Positions 42,706 to 50,912 of a DNA stretch of 53,200 nt are shown here, one piece after another; within the stretch, counting starts at the first letter, position 1; every line of letters starts with the position of its first letter. Where the stretch lies: assembly GCA_903953895.1 (NCBI GenBank), contig CAJBLH010000249.1:1-53200 (forward strand). Direction: 5' to 3'. Below the pieces are notes generated by a model. It had not been told where the DNA came from, did no database searches, and was given only the letters and a program-made list of their open reading frames with translations. Source of the DNA: an uncultured Desulfobacteraceae bacterium. Lineage in GTDB: Bacteria; Desulfobacterota; Desulfobacteria; Desulfobacterales; Desulfatirhabdiaceae. The position numbers and the translations under genes are program-made.

Positions 42706-43061
42706 TCATTGATCCGTCCCTTCACAGACACATGCCATGGTCGGCAGTTTGAACGGTTCCAGCGCCTCCCGGATAGCCGTCACAAAACGGTGCAAGTCCT
42801 GGGTAGGAACATGTTTTCTCAGAGGGATCAAGTCGTTGAACAATTGAGCGCGCAGTCCCCTGCTGATTTCGAGTTGAATTCCCATCCCGCGGCCACCGAT
42901 GTTGCAGATATTGGCGGGGTTTCCGCCCGGATATTTCGTGACATCGACAACCGCATTGAACCCTGCGTGGTTGAGGTGATGGCAGATGCGTTGTCGCAGT
43001 TCGATATCCATTCCTCCGAGGTAAACGACGACTTCTGTACACTGCAGGCAGTCTTGGGAAA
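42706..43061 (-). pseudogene. poly-gamma-glutamate hydrolase family protein, C-terminal remnant
   Basis: The frame reads VVYLGGMDIELRQRICHHL and then PANICNIGGRGMGIQLEISR, matching the C-terminal part of the phage-derived poly-gamma-glutamate hydrolase family (PF05908), including the conserved G-x-G-x-Q-x-E-x-SRG. The N-terminal ~110 residues with the zinc-binding HxxE are missing. The break coincides with a G/C palindrome at 43065-43093, after which the next gene ends. ATG 43011 would give a 101-residue fragment without a usable ribosome-binding site. Confidence 0.65.
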
Positions 43062-43064
43062 GTT

Positions 43065-43093
43065 CCTTACCTCTCCCTGTGGGAGAGGTAAGG
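43065..43093. repeat. 13-bp-arm palindrome at the broken end of the hydrolase remnant
   Basis: Perfect arms CCTTACCTCTCCC and GGGAGAGGTAAGG with a TGT loop. Related C/G-rich palindromes stand at 5631-5651 and 16502-16542. It lies just past the stop of the large oxidoreductase gene and could also act in 3' end formation. Confidence 0.65.
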
Positions 43094-43103
43094 GGCGAGG
43101 ATT

Positions 43104-45290
43104 CTAAAAATGCAGATTGTGATTGGTCAAAGTATGTACCGGCGTAAATTCGTCGAGATAGGCTGCCGATGATTTTCGGGCGCAGTCGTCACACATCGGG
43201 CGGATGCCATCAAACTGAATGACGGATCGTGTTTTTTTCCGGATATACTCGAGATATCTAACTGGCGCCATGTCCGCCCCGCATGTTTTGCAGCAAGTCA
43301 ATTTCTGACGATTCAGGATCGTGCCGCAAAGAGAAAGAATTCTTTCTCCTTTCCGGTCTTCAATTCTCATGGCCTGGGTGGGGCAGTTGGCGGCGCAGGC
43401 GCCACAGAGAATGCATCGCTCCTCGGTGAGTCTGAAATCGGTCGGGCCAGGATGATCGAAATCGATATAGCCCATTTTCAAAGCCTCGATTCCCATCTTG
43501 TCGCGGCATATTTCCACACAGCGCCCGCAGCGTAAGCAGATATCGCATCGCAGGCACCTTCTGGCCTCTTCCCGAACCATGTTTTCCGAATATCCAAGTT
43601 CCACCTGCTGAAACGTAGTACGCCTGCGATCGATGGCAAGGACCGGCATATGAGGACGCTTCAAAACCATTTTGGTGACGGCCGGAACTTCCAGCCAGTC
43701 GATTCTGCCCCGTCTGACCGGAACCGGCGGCATCAGGGGCTGTGGAATGCCAGATAGATACCGGTCAATGGCATCGGCAGCTCGTTTGCCGCCGCCGATG
43801 GCCTCGATGACGGTGGCCGGGCCGGTGACCGCATCGCCGGCGGCAAAGATGCCGGGAATGGCGGTTTCCATACTGACCTTGCCGGCATCCAGCGTATTTC
43901 TTCGGGTCCATTTCAAGGCGGGGAGCGTTGACAGGCATTCCTGGTCTACTTGCTGACCGATGGCGGAAATCACGACATCGGTTTCGATCAGATAATCGCT
44001 GCCCTCGACTGGAACCGGATATTTGCGGTTGCTGTCTTCCTGAGCGATCATTTCAGCCCGGATGCAGCGAAGGGCAGTGACCCGGCTGTTTTCACCGATA
44101 ATCTCTGCGGGGATGGTTAAAAATGAGATATGGATGCCTTCTTCCTCGGCCTGCTCCACTTCCTCGATATCCGCCGGCATTTCATCCCGGGTTCTGCGAT
44201 AGGCCAGAGTCACCTCGTCACATCCGAGTCTCAGGCAGGTTCTGGCGGCATCGATGGCTACATTTCCGCCGCCGATGACGACAACTTTTTTCCCGGGAAT
44301 TTTTCGCTCTCCCAGCGCCACCCGTTTCAGCACATCGATAGCCTGAAGGACTTGCACATAATTTTTTTCCCCGGGGATATTCAACTGAAAGGATTTATGG
44401 GCGCCGATGGCAAAAAAGAAGGCTTTCATGCCTTCGGCTTTTAGATCATCGAGATTAACGTCTTTTCCGAATTCCGTGTTAAAACGAAATTCGACGCCGA
44501 GATCCTCCAACGTGGCCACTTCCCGATCGATCACTTCTCGGGGCAGCCGGTACCGGGGGATTCCGATCATCATCATGCCACCGGCAACGGGCAGGGATTC
44601 GATAACGGTGACCCCATATCCCTTGAGCGCCAGATAGTAGGCAGCGCTCATCCCTCCAGGTCCGGCGCCGATGATGCAGACTTTCCGTCCCTTGTCAGCG
44701 GCTTTGTCCGGATTTCGGTACAATCTTTCAGACATCGCCCTTTCGGCGGCAAATGCCTTTAAAAATTTGATGGAAACCGGCTCATCGATCCGACCCCGCA
44801 CACACATGAATTCGCAGGGTCGTGTACAGACCAGGCCACACACCCAGGGAAAAGGATTATCCTGCCGGATCACATCGATGGCCTCGGCGTCCCGGCCCAT
44901 CCCGATCAGTGTGACGTAAGTCGGGATATCGATTCCGGCCGGGCAGGTGATCTGGCAGGGCGCCGGCGCCAGCTTGACGCAGGCGCCGGTGGCGCAGTTA
45001 TGGGTTTCTACATGGCTGACAAACACCTCATGATGTGTGGTCAGCGTATTTCGGACCAAATTGGCCACTTGTCGGCAGATTTCATCCGGACCTTCGTCTC
45101 CCAATTTATCAGCCAGTACTTTCAGCGAAGGCAGGTGATCCTGTCCGGCCCTTCCCCAGGCGATATCCCGCATCAGGGCCAGGATTTCCTCGGCACGTCG
45201 GCGACTTCTGGGATGTTTCAGGGATCCGGAATGAATGAAATGATCCAGTTCGGAAATGGTGGCATTCACCGGACAACCGATATCAGGCAT
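43104..45290 (-). CDS. FAD-dependent, 4Fe-4S pyridine-nucleotide oxidoreductase (GltD/NfnB-like)
   Basis: 728 residues from ATG 45290 (GAGAGGG upstream). Residues 1-95 resemble the NuoF-type 4Fe-4S helical region. A GltD-like cluster domain (CQITCPAGIDIPTY, CGLVCTRPCEFMC) follows. VCIIGAGPGGMSAAYYLALKGYG binds FAD and VVVIGGGNVAIDAARTC binds NAD(P). The C terminus has two ferredoxin clusters (CLRCDICLRCGRCVEIC and CILCGACAANC) plus a zinc-ribbon-like end. It likely couples NAD(P)H to ferredoxins such as the one encoded 11 bases upstream. Confidence 0.86.
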   Translation of the reverse strand: MPDIGCPVNATISELDHFIHSGSLKHPRSRRRAEEILALMRDIAWGRAGQDHLPSLKVLADKLGDEGPDEICRQVANLVRNTLTTHHEVFVSHVETHNCATGACVKLAPAPCQITCPAGIDIPTYVTLIGMGRDAEAIDVIRQDNPFPWVCGLVCTRPCEFMCVRGRIDEPVSIKFLKAFAAERAMSERLYRNPDKAADKGRKVCIIGAGPGGMSAAYYLALKGYGVTVIESLPVAGGMMMIGIPRYRLPREVIDREVATLEDLGVEFRFNTEFGKDVNLDDLKAEGMKAFFFAIGAHKSFQLNIPGEKNYVQVLQAIDVLKRVALGERKIPGKKVVVIGGGNVAIDAARTCLRLGCDEVTLAYRRTRDEMPADIEEVEQAEEEGIHISFLTIPAEIIGENSRVTALRCIRAEMIAQEDSNRKYPVPVEGSDYLIETDVVISAIGQQVDQECLSTLPALKWTRRNTLDAGKVSMETAIPGIFAAGDAVTGPATVIEAIGGGKRAADAIDRYLSGIPQPLMPPVPVRRGRIDWLEVPAVTKMVLKRPHMPVLAIDRRRTTFQQVELGYSENMVREEARRCLRCDICLRCGRCVEICRDKMGIEALKMGYIDFDHPGPTDFRLTEERCILCGACAANCPTQAMRIEDRKGERILSLCGTILNRQKLTCCKTCGADMAPVRYLEYIRKKTRSVIQFDGIRPMCDDCARKSSAAYLDEFTPVHTLTNHNLHF

Positions 45291-45301
45291 TTTCCCTCTC
45301 T

Positions 45302-45805
45302 TTACTCCATTGCGGCTATGATGGCTGCATGACGTTGCCGACGGATCTGCCCCATGGATTCCGCAGGACCGAATTCCAGGCAATGCGTGGTGCAGATCGT
45401 AACACAGGCCGGTTTCAATCCGTTATCGATGCGGTCTTTACAGAAATCGCATTTGACAACCTTGCCGATTTCGGGGTTCCATTGTGGCGCACCCCATGGA
45501 CAAGCCGTGATACAGGTTTTACAACCCACACACAGGGCATGATCCACAAAAACAATGCCGTCCTGCAGCCGTTTCTGCATGGCACCGGTCGGGCAGGCCG
45601 CCACACACCAGGGATTTTCACAGTGAAAGCAGGGCATGAATACGTACGAAGCCCTGGGAAGACCGCCGATAAATCGGGGACCGATGGTCATGATCTGACA
45701 GAGTTTGGGGCCGGCCGGCAGCAATTTGGTGCTTTTACATTGTATCTCGCAACTGTGGCATCCGATGCATTTCTTTTTATCCTGAAACAAGTAAAATTTG
45801 CTCAT
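45302..45805 (-). CDS. HycB/FdhB-like four-cluster ferredoxin
   Basis: 167 residues with four cysteine clusters (CIGCHSCEIQC, CFHCENPWCVAAC, CVGCKTCITAC, CDFC..CVTIC). It is a cytoplasmic electron-transfer protein typical of formate dehydrogenase or aldehyde oxidoreductase complexes. It is paralogous to the gene at 48.4-48.9 kb, sharing KVVKCDFCKDRID and PACVT.C. AAGGATA precedes the ATG. The large flavoprotein follows after 11 bases, so the pair probably forms a complex. Confidence 0.85.
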   Translation of the reverse strand: MSKFYLFQDKKKCIGCHSCEIQCKSTKLLPAGPKLCQIMTIGPRFIGGLPRASYVFMPCFHCENPWCVAACPTGAMQKRLQDGIVFVDHALCVGCKTCITACPWGAPQWNPEIGKVVKCDFCKDRIDNGLKPACVTICTTHCLEFGPAESMGQIRRQRHAAIIAAME

Positions 45806-45866
45806 TATCCTTCTCCCTGACGCTATCCTTCTTTCGCCATAGTCCTAAATTCGATTAATAAAATAA

Positions 45867-45900
45867 GGGGGAAAGTTCCATTTTCCGGAACCCTCCCCCG
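45867..45900. terminator. hairpin terminator after the small TSUP gene
   Basis: Arms GGGGGAAAGTTCC and GGAACCCTCCCCC pair except at two positions. On the minus strand it is followed by CTTATTTTATT, and on the plus strand by GCTTTTTATC, so it could stop transcription in both directions. It lies between the TSUP gene end and the ferredoxin start. Confidence 0.55.
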
Positions 45901-45979
45901 CTTTTTATCAGAATTCAGGTGTGAAGACAAACTATAAAGGTTAGACCGTGAGACAGTCGCCTTTCGCCGTGGAATGGAG

Positions 45980-46369
45980 TTAATACAGACCCAGAAGATT
46001 CAGTCCGAGAAGAACCAATCCGGCTACAGCAACGCGTTTAACCATTAGCGGACTGATGCGTTTGGCGATCTGGGGGGCGATATATCCGCCGAGAATGGCT
46101 GCTGGAAACATGATCAGAAAAAACGTCATGTCGAAGTTTCCGAACTGATAATGCCGCATGGTTCCCATCACGGTGTTGAAGAAAATGGCGGTCAATGAAC
46201 TGCCAACCACCAGATACATGGGAAGGCCCAGACCCACCGTCATCAGGGGAACCATAAAAGGGCCGCCGCCGAAACCGAACATCGACGCCACAATGGCCAG
46301 CAAAAATGCACCGATACATCCAAAAATAATATTAATCTTAAATTCCTGTCCCCAAAATTCAACGATCAT
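45980..46369 (-). CDS. half-size TSUP (TauE/SafE) transporter
   Basis: 129 residues with about four membrane helices. FGCIGAFLLAIVASMFGFGGGPFMVPLM carries the GxGGG motif of TSUP family sulfite/anion exporters, but only one of the two repeat halves is present. AAGGAG precedes the ATG. It follows the larger half-transporter gene by 75 bases, so the two likely assemble into a complete carrier for a sulfur oxyanion or organic anion. Confidence 0.8.
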   Translation of the reverse strand: MIVEFWGQEFKINIIFGCIGAFLLAIVASMFGFGGGPFMVPLMTVGLGLPMYLVVGSSLTAIFFNTVMGTMRHYQFGNFDMTFFLIMFPAAILGGYIAPQIAKRISPLMVKRVAVAGLVLLGLNLLGLY

Positions 46370-46444
46370 GATTGATGCTCCTTATATCTGTTTATGAATG
46401 AAAATAGTCATATGAGATTTGATGCAATTGCAATTGAAGCGATC

Positions 46445-47761
46445 TTATTTGGCCTTTGCGGCAGCTTCCGCCCGTTTCTTGAATTCCGTCAGGATGGCCT
46501 GTTCCTTCTTGTTTTTGGCCATATAGCCCGGTGTGGTCTGCCAAAACATTAATGCGGCCAGAATCAGCAGAATCCATCCGAAAACGAATTTAAACTGATC
46601 CAGAGTGATGAGCTCGGTCAGTTTGGGGCCGATAAAGCCGCCGGCCAGCATGGCGATGCCCATGGTGATTCCCAGTTTCCAGTTGATAAACTTGATCTTG
46701 GAATAATTGTAGATACCACTGGCTTGTGAAAAGGCGACGGTAGGCATAACGGTTCCGGCAACCACGGTATGCGGCAGCGGCCACAGGGAGATCAGAATGG
46801 GATTTAAAAGAAATCCGCCGCCCGCACCCATGAGAACGCCGAATATGCCGATGGCCAGAGTCAGCAGAAACGGCCAGATGATGTTCAGGCTGGTGCCGGC
46901 GTTGGACAGATACATCATGGGAAAGCCGATATTGTTTTCAACGACGGCCGGCTGGCTGCGAAGTGCTTTATCCGCATAGGCCACGATGAAATATTTTCCC
47001 GGGGCAGCACCCTGAGGAATATTGACTTTGGCGGTGAAGGAGCCATCCGCATTCTGTTCGATGGATGGGCTGATCAGCACACCGATACTCCGGAAGCGAG
47101 CCTTGGTCAACTGCATGGCCCGTCTGCGGGTCTCTTTGTCGTCCAGATCCGGCAGCTTTTCGCCTCTTGAGCCGATGATGCTTGCCATAATCGTGGACTG
47201 ATAGGCATCGATTGCGATTTTTGATGGCGCCATATAAGCAACGTCCGCGCCCATTTCTTTCAGTGCTTCGGAGTAGGCCCATCCGCTACCTTTGGCTTTA
47301 TAGGCATCGAATATCTCTTTTTTATCTTTGGGTGCATAGATCTTGTAGCTAGCGGGCAAGGCATGGGTCAGGTAGAGTTTATAAGGAATTTTTCCGTCTT
47401 TGTCGGGTTTGGAGTCAAAAAAAGAAGACCGGACTTGTTTTTCGGCCCAGACTTCCAGAAAAACCGGTTTGCCGGCAACGCCCTGACCTTTTACCGTGAC
47501 AGCGCCGCCGTTGTCAACGGTGGTTTTATCGATGGAGAGGGTCACTGCAGGCGGTGGTGCGGGAGCAGGCGCCGGGGGTGCTACAGAAACTGGAGGAACC
47601 ATTACGGTATCAGCTCCTGGCGTGGATGGCGCGGCAGCGGTTTCAGGCTGCGCGGACTGAGGGGGAGTTGCCGGGTCTTGCGCCTCGCCGGGCTGAATAT
47701 AATAAGACCCGATTGCCAGAAGAAACAACACAAGGATGATGACGTTTTTTTTGGTAATCAT
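46445..47761 (-). CDS. half-size TSUP transporter with exported N-terminal domain
   Basis: 438 residues. An N-terminal membrane anchor (IILVLFLLAIGSYYI) is followed by a Pro/Ala-rich stretch (about 30-75) and a ~200-residue beta-rich extracytoplasmic domain. Four membrane helices then start at about 290, with the TSUP motif GAGGGFLLNPILI. Only one repeat half is present. The next gene supplies a second half. The large exported domain is unusual for TSUP and may bind the substrate or a partner in the periplasm. AAAAGGAAAA precedes the ATG. Confidence 0.8.
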   Translation of the reverse strand: MITKKNVIILVLFLLAIGSYYIQPGEAQDPATPPQSAQPETAAAPSTPGADTVMVPPVSVAPPAPAPAPPPAVTLSIDKTTVDNGGAVTVKGQGVAGKPVFLEVWAEKQVRSSFFDSKPDKDGKIPYKLYLTHALPASYKIYAPKDKKEIFDAYKAKGSGWAYSEALKEMGADVAYMAPSKIAIDAYQSTIMASIIGSRGEKLPDLDDKETRRRAMQLTKARFRSIGVLISPSIEQNADGSFTAKVNIPQGAAPGKYFIVAYADKALRSQPAVVENNIGFPMMYLSNAGTSLNIIWPFLLTLAIGIFGVLMGAGGGFLLNPILISLWPLPHTVVAGTVMPTVAFSQASGIYNYSKIKFINWKLGITMGIAMLAGGFIGPKLTELITLDQFKFVFGWILLILAALMFWQTTPGYMAKNKKEQAILTEFKKRAEAAAKAK

Positions 47762-47868
47762 AATTTTCCTTTTTACTGTGTTTATTCTATAATGAAAGAT
47801 AGTGGTTATCGTTTGATTAAAGTCTCAGGCTCTGAATATTTCAAGAATGTGTTTCCACTGCATGAAGT

Positions 47869-48213
47869 TTAGCGTTTCGATCCTGAAATCTGCGCCTGAA
47901 CCAAAGCTCCGGACGACAGATCGGCGGTAAAAAAATGAGTCACCTCCTTCTGGCTTGCGCCGATAAACTGGAAGGCTTCCCCTTTCCGGATCCGCTGCTG
48001 AAGCTGTTGGTTTTCCCGCAGCAGAAAACTGGGTTCGATGCCTTTTTGAAGCAGACACACCAGATCGAAGCTGCGCTGCCGGAAAACCTCCAGTGCAGTC
48101 GAGGCATTCGAAATAGTTTCGATCTCGCAGGCGATGTCCGCACCAACCACTCTGCTCAGCAGCCGAAGCATATCCATTTCATCATCAACGATCAATATCC
48201 TGGGCTTTTTCAT
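47869..48213 (-). pseudogene. decayed NtrC-type response regulator
   Basis: The first ~52 residues are a receiver domain start (RILIVDDEMDMLRLLSRVVG... RQRSFDLV). The sequence then jumps to FLLRENQQLQQRI and GASQKE, the linker and opening of a sigma-54 AAA domain, and ends after about 25 more codons. The phosphorylated Asp region, most of the receiver and all of the AAA and HTH parts are missing. It is the internally deleted relic of a regulator similar to the one at 50.9 kb. Confidence 0.75.
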
Positions 48214-48236
48214 CGTCTCAATATGGGGGTCTCGGC

Positions 48237-48323
48237 ACGCTTCGGCTGTATTTCGACAGCATGCGGGATAGTACCTGGGAAGAGGTGGAATATCCCAAGA
48301 TGATGGGGTGCATGTTGGGCTGA
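48237..48323 (+). pseudogene. possible short coding remnant
   Basis: A 28-codon stretch reads LYFDSMRDSTWEEVEYPKMM before a stop, with protein-like composition but no start or ribosome-binding site. The family is not recognised. Confidence 0.2.
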
Positions 48324-48418
48324 TCTTTGGAAAGTCTTCGAGATGGATGCCAAGCCCTAAAAAATATCATGAAGTATTAAGGGGTAAGTTATGATTTCGC
48401 TGTATTCTTAACCCTTTT

Positions 48419-48931
48419 TTACAGCCACCTCTTTTTCTCGATCAGTGATTTGGCATAGTCCATACGGGTTTTCCGCGTTCCCGTATTGGGTCTGCCGAAG
48501 CTGAGCGCGTGGGCTGTACAGGCCGTGACGCACGCCGGTTTTTCGTCCGCATCGATTCTATCTCGGCAGTAATCGCACTTCACCACTTTTCCGCTCGACT
48601 CATCCCATTGGGGAACCCGCCATGGGCATGCATCGATGCAGGCTTTGCATCCCACGCACAGTTTGGTTTCGACAAAAACGATGCCGTCTTCTTTTCGTTT
48701 TTTAATGGCGTCTGTCGGGCAGGCAGCCATGCACCATGGCTCTTGGCAGTGAAAGCAGGCCCTGAAAGCGGACAAAATCTGAATGGCGCCGTCTTCGCAC
48801 ATCGGCTCTGAAGTGATCAACAATCCCATCTTGACATCTGAAGTGGTCTGATGGGCCACCTGGCAGTGTACTTCACACGCCTTGCAGGCTATGCATCGTC
48901 TTGGGTCAAATTGAATATGGCTGTTGTTCAT
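48419..48931 (-). CDS. HycB-like four-cluster ferredoxin, second copy
   Basis: 170 residues with clusters CIACKACEVHC, CFHCQEPWCMAAC, CVGCKACIDAC and CDYC..CVTAC. Its length and cluster order match the ferredoxin at 45.3 kb, and both carry the KxxxDGIVFV and RID motifs, so they are paralogues. It likely delivers electrons to a molybdo- or tungstoenzyme. It diverges from the histidine kinase gene across a 442-base gap that probably holds its promoter. Confidence 0.84.
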   Translation of the reverse strand: MNNSHIQFDPRRCIACKACEVHCQVAHQTTSDVKMGLLITSEPMCEDGAIQILSAFRACFHCQEPWCMAACPTDAIKKRKEDGIVFVETKLCVGCKACIDACPWRVPQWDESSGKVVKCDYCRDRIDADEKPACVTACTAHALSFGRPNTGTRKTRMDYAKSLIEKKRWL

Positions 48932-49373
48932 CTTGGGTACCGGCTTATGGCTGGGGTTACAGGTTGAAATCGTATCATCTGAACCTATAAAACTGATGGC
49001 GTTGTGTCAAGGGTTCTTTTCTGATAAAGGAAAAAATCCACTGCGATTAAGGATCAGGGGAAGATAACCTTAAGTCGGGTAATTTGATCGCTGATGGGCC
49101 ATCGATCTTTATTTTCTCCTTGACACAGGATGATGATTTTATTACATGAACAATATTTATTTTATTAACATATTATATTTTTTTAATTTGTCTATTTGTT
49201 TTTCTTCCCTCTAACGTTTATATAGACTTTCAGAAAATTCATTTCGCAAGGCAGCAGGGAGGAGATGATGCTGTAGTGAATCTCCGACCGATAACGCAGC
49301 GAAATTATTTTTCTTAATGTCTGTATCCGCGCCTAGTGAATCGCCTGACTGCTGTAGAAATTAAAGGTGATGC
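48932..49373. other. A/T-rich divergent regulatory region
   Basis: No gene was found in this 442-base gap. TTGACA at about 49118, followed at 17 bases by TACATG, could be a promoter on the plus strand. Bases 49130-49210 are strongly A/T-rich. No sigma-54 -24/-12 element was recognised on either strand. Confidence 0.4.
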
Positions 49374-50894
49374 ATGATTGATTCAAGCATACCGGAATAT
49401 TGTCTTATTTTGAATGTTGCCGTGATTGCAACCAGCGAGAGATGTCTGTCCGTCATGAGAAAACTGGATGTCATCAAGCCTTCACGGCTGCGGGTCAGGC
49501 TCGTGGCCATCGCTCCAACCACCAAGTCTGCGTCCTGCGATAAATATGCCGAAAAAATGGGACTCAGGGTATTTTATAACTATGTCGATTTATTTACTTT
49601 AGAGTATCTTGATCTGATTCTTGAGCTGACAGGCAACAACGACGTTCTGGCTGATATTTCGGATCGCAAGCCCGCCACCATCGGCGTTCTGGATGAGAAT
49701 TCCTCTGAGCAGTTATTGAATATCGCTCACCTTTACGACCAGATCGGTCGCGAGGGTTCCGAGATCACGGAGGCCACTTCCTTTGCCGCGACTTTGCTGG
49801 AGGCTTCTCCGGACGGTGTCCTCTTGATCGACCGGAATTATCGCATCATCAACAGCAATAATTCATATCTGGTAACCTGCGGGCAGGATAGAAAGGCCAT
49901 CCTTGGTAAATTCTGCTATCAGGTGATGAATCAATCGATTGCGCCCTGTTCCGATCTGGATAGCTGCTGCTCGGTACTGGAAACCATTAAAACCGGAAAA
50001 CCCGCCCGCAGAGTTCGTGATTGGCGCCTGTCCGATGGAAGCACCCTGATTTGCCAGATTACATCCTATCCAATATTCAACCGCTTCAATGAAATGGTGC
50101 AATTTGTCATAACTGTCAGGGATATCACTCAGGAACTCAGGGAAAGAATCGTTGAAGAAACAGATGCCATTAAAAAAGATCTTACCCGGGTCATTAAGGA
50201 AGACCGGCTATCCTCTCTGGGAAGGCTTGTGGCTTCCGTCTGCCACGAGATCAATAATCCGATAACCAGCATTGTGACATTTACCAAATTGGTGTTGTCC
50301 TATCTCAAGGAAATTGATTTGCCGGATCGGTTCCCGGATCTTGAACGTTATCTGGAACTGTCGTACCGCGAAGCGTTGCGATGCGGCGGCATCGTTAAAA
50401 ATCTGCTGACATTCGCCCGCCAAAACAATATCGAGCCAACCCGAATCGACATTTCAGAAATGATCGATACCATCCTGCTGTTGACCAGCCATCAGCTCGA
50501 GCTTGCCAATGTCGTATGCACGGTTGAACTTCCTTGTGCGCTGTTTACCGCCTGGGGCGATTATGGTCAGATTCAGCAATGCCTGCTCAATCTGATCTTC
50601 AATGCCATTGATGCCATGCCTGAAGGCGGAAGTCTTCTCATTAAAGGTGAAGATGTCGAGAGTACGGAATTTATCTGGCTTGAAGTGACAGATATCGGCC
50701 ATGGCATCGATTCGGCAAATTTGCAGCACATATTTGAGCCTTTTTTTACAACCAAAACCGCTGGAAAAGGAGTCGGATTGGGACTGGCCATGGTGTACGG
50801 CATCATTCACGAACACCAGGGAACCATCGAAGTAGAGAGTACGCCCGGCAAAGGAACCACGTTTCGTTTGAAACTCCCCAAAAAAGCGATTTAG
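49374..50894 (+). CDS. PAS-domain sensor histidine kinase with an N-terminal nucleotide-binding-like domain
   Basis: 506 residues, no membrane segment. Residues 10-120 form an alpha/beta domain (LILNVAVIATSERCLSVMRK.. to YLDLILELTGNN), like a small dinucleotide-binding fold. A PAS domain (about 140-255) has Cys181 and a Cys-rich C-x5-CC motif (192-199), suggesting metal or redox sensing. His291 in CHEINNP is the phosphorylated residue. The ATPase has N box LIFNAID, G1 DIGHGI and G2 GVGLGLAMVYG. It pairs with the response regulator 18 bases downstream. Confidence 0.86.
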   Translation: MIDSSIPEYCLILNVAVIATSERCLSVMRKLDVIKPSRLRVRLVAIAPTTKSASCDKYAEKMGLRVFYNYVDLFTLEYLDLILELTGNNDVLADISDRKPATIGVLDENSSEQLLNIAHLYDQIGREGSEITEATSFAATLLEASPDGVLLIDRNYRIINSNNSYLVTCGQDRKAILGKFCYQVMNQSIAPCSDLDSCCSVLETIKTGKPARRVRDWRLSDGSTLICQITSYPIFNRFNEMVQFVITVRDITQELRERIVEETDAIKKDLTRVIKEDRLSSLGRLVASVCHEINNPITSIVTFTKLVLSYLKEIDLPDRFPDLERYLELSYREALRCGGIVKNLLTFARQNNIEPTRIDISEMIDTILLLTSHQLELANVVCTVELPCALFTAWGDYGQIQQCLLNLIFNAIDAMPEGGSLLIKGEDVESTEFIWLEVTDIGHGIDSANLQHIFEPFFTTKTAGKGVGLGLAMVYGIIHEHQGTIEVESTPGKGTTFRLKLPKKAI

Positions 50895-50912
50895 GAGAAA
50901 AGGAGTAACGGC

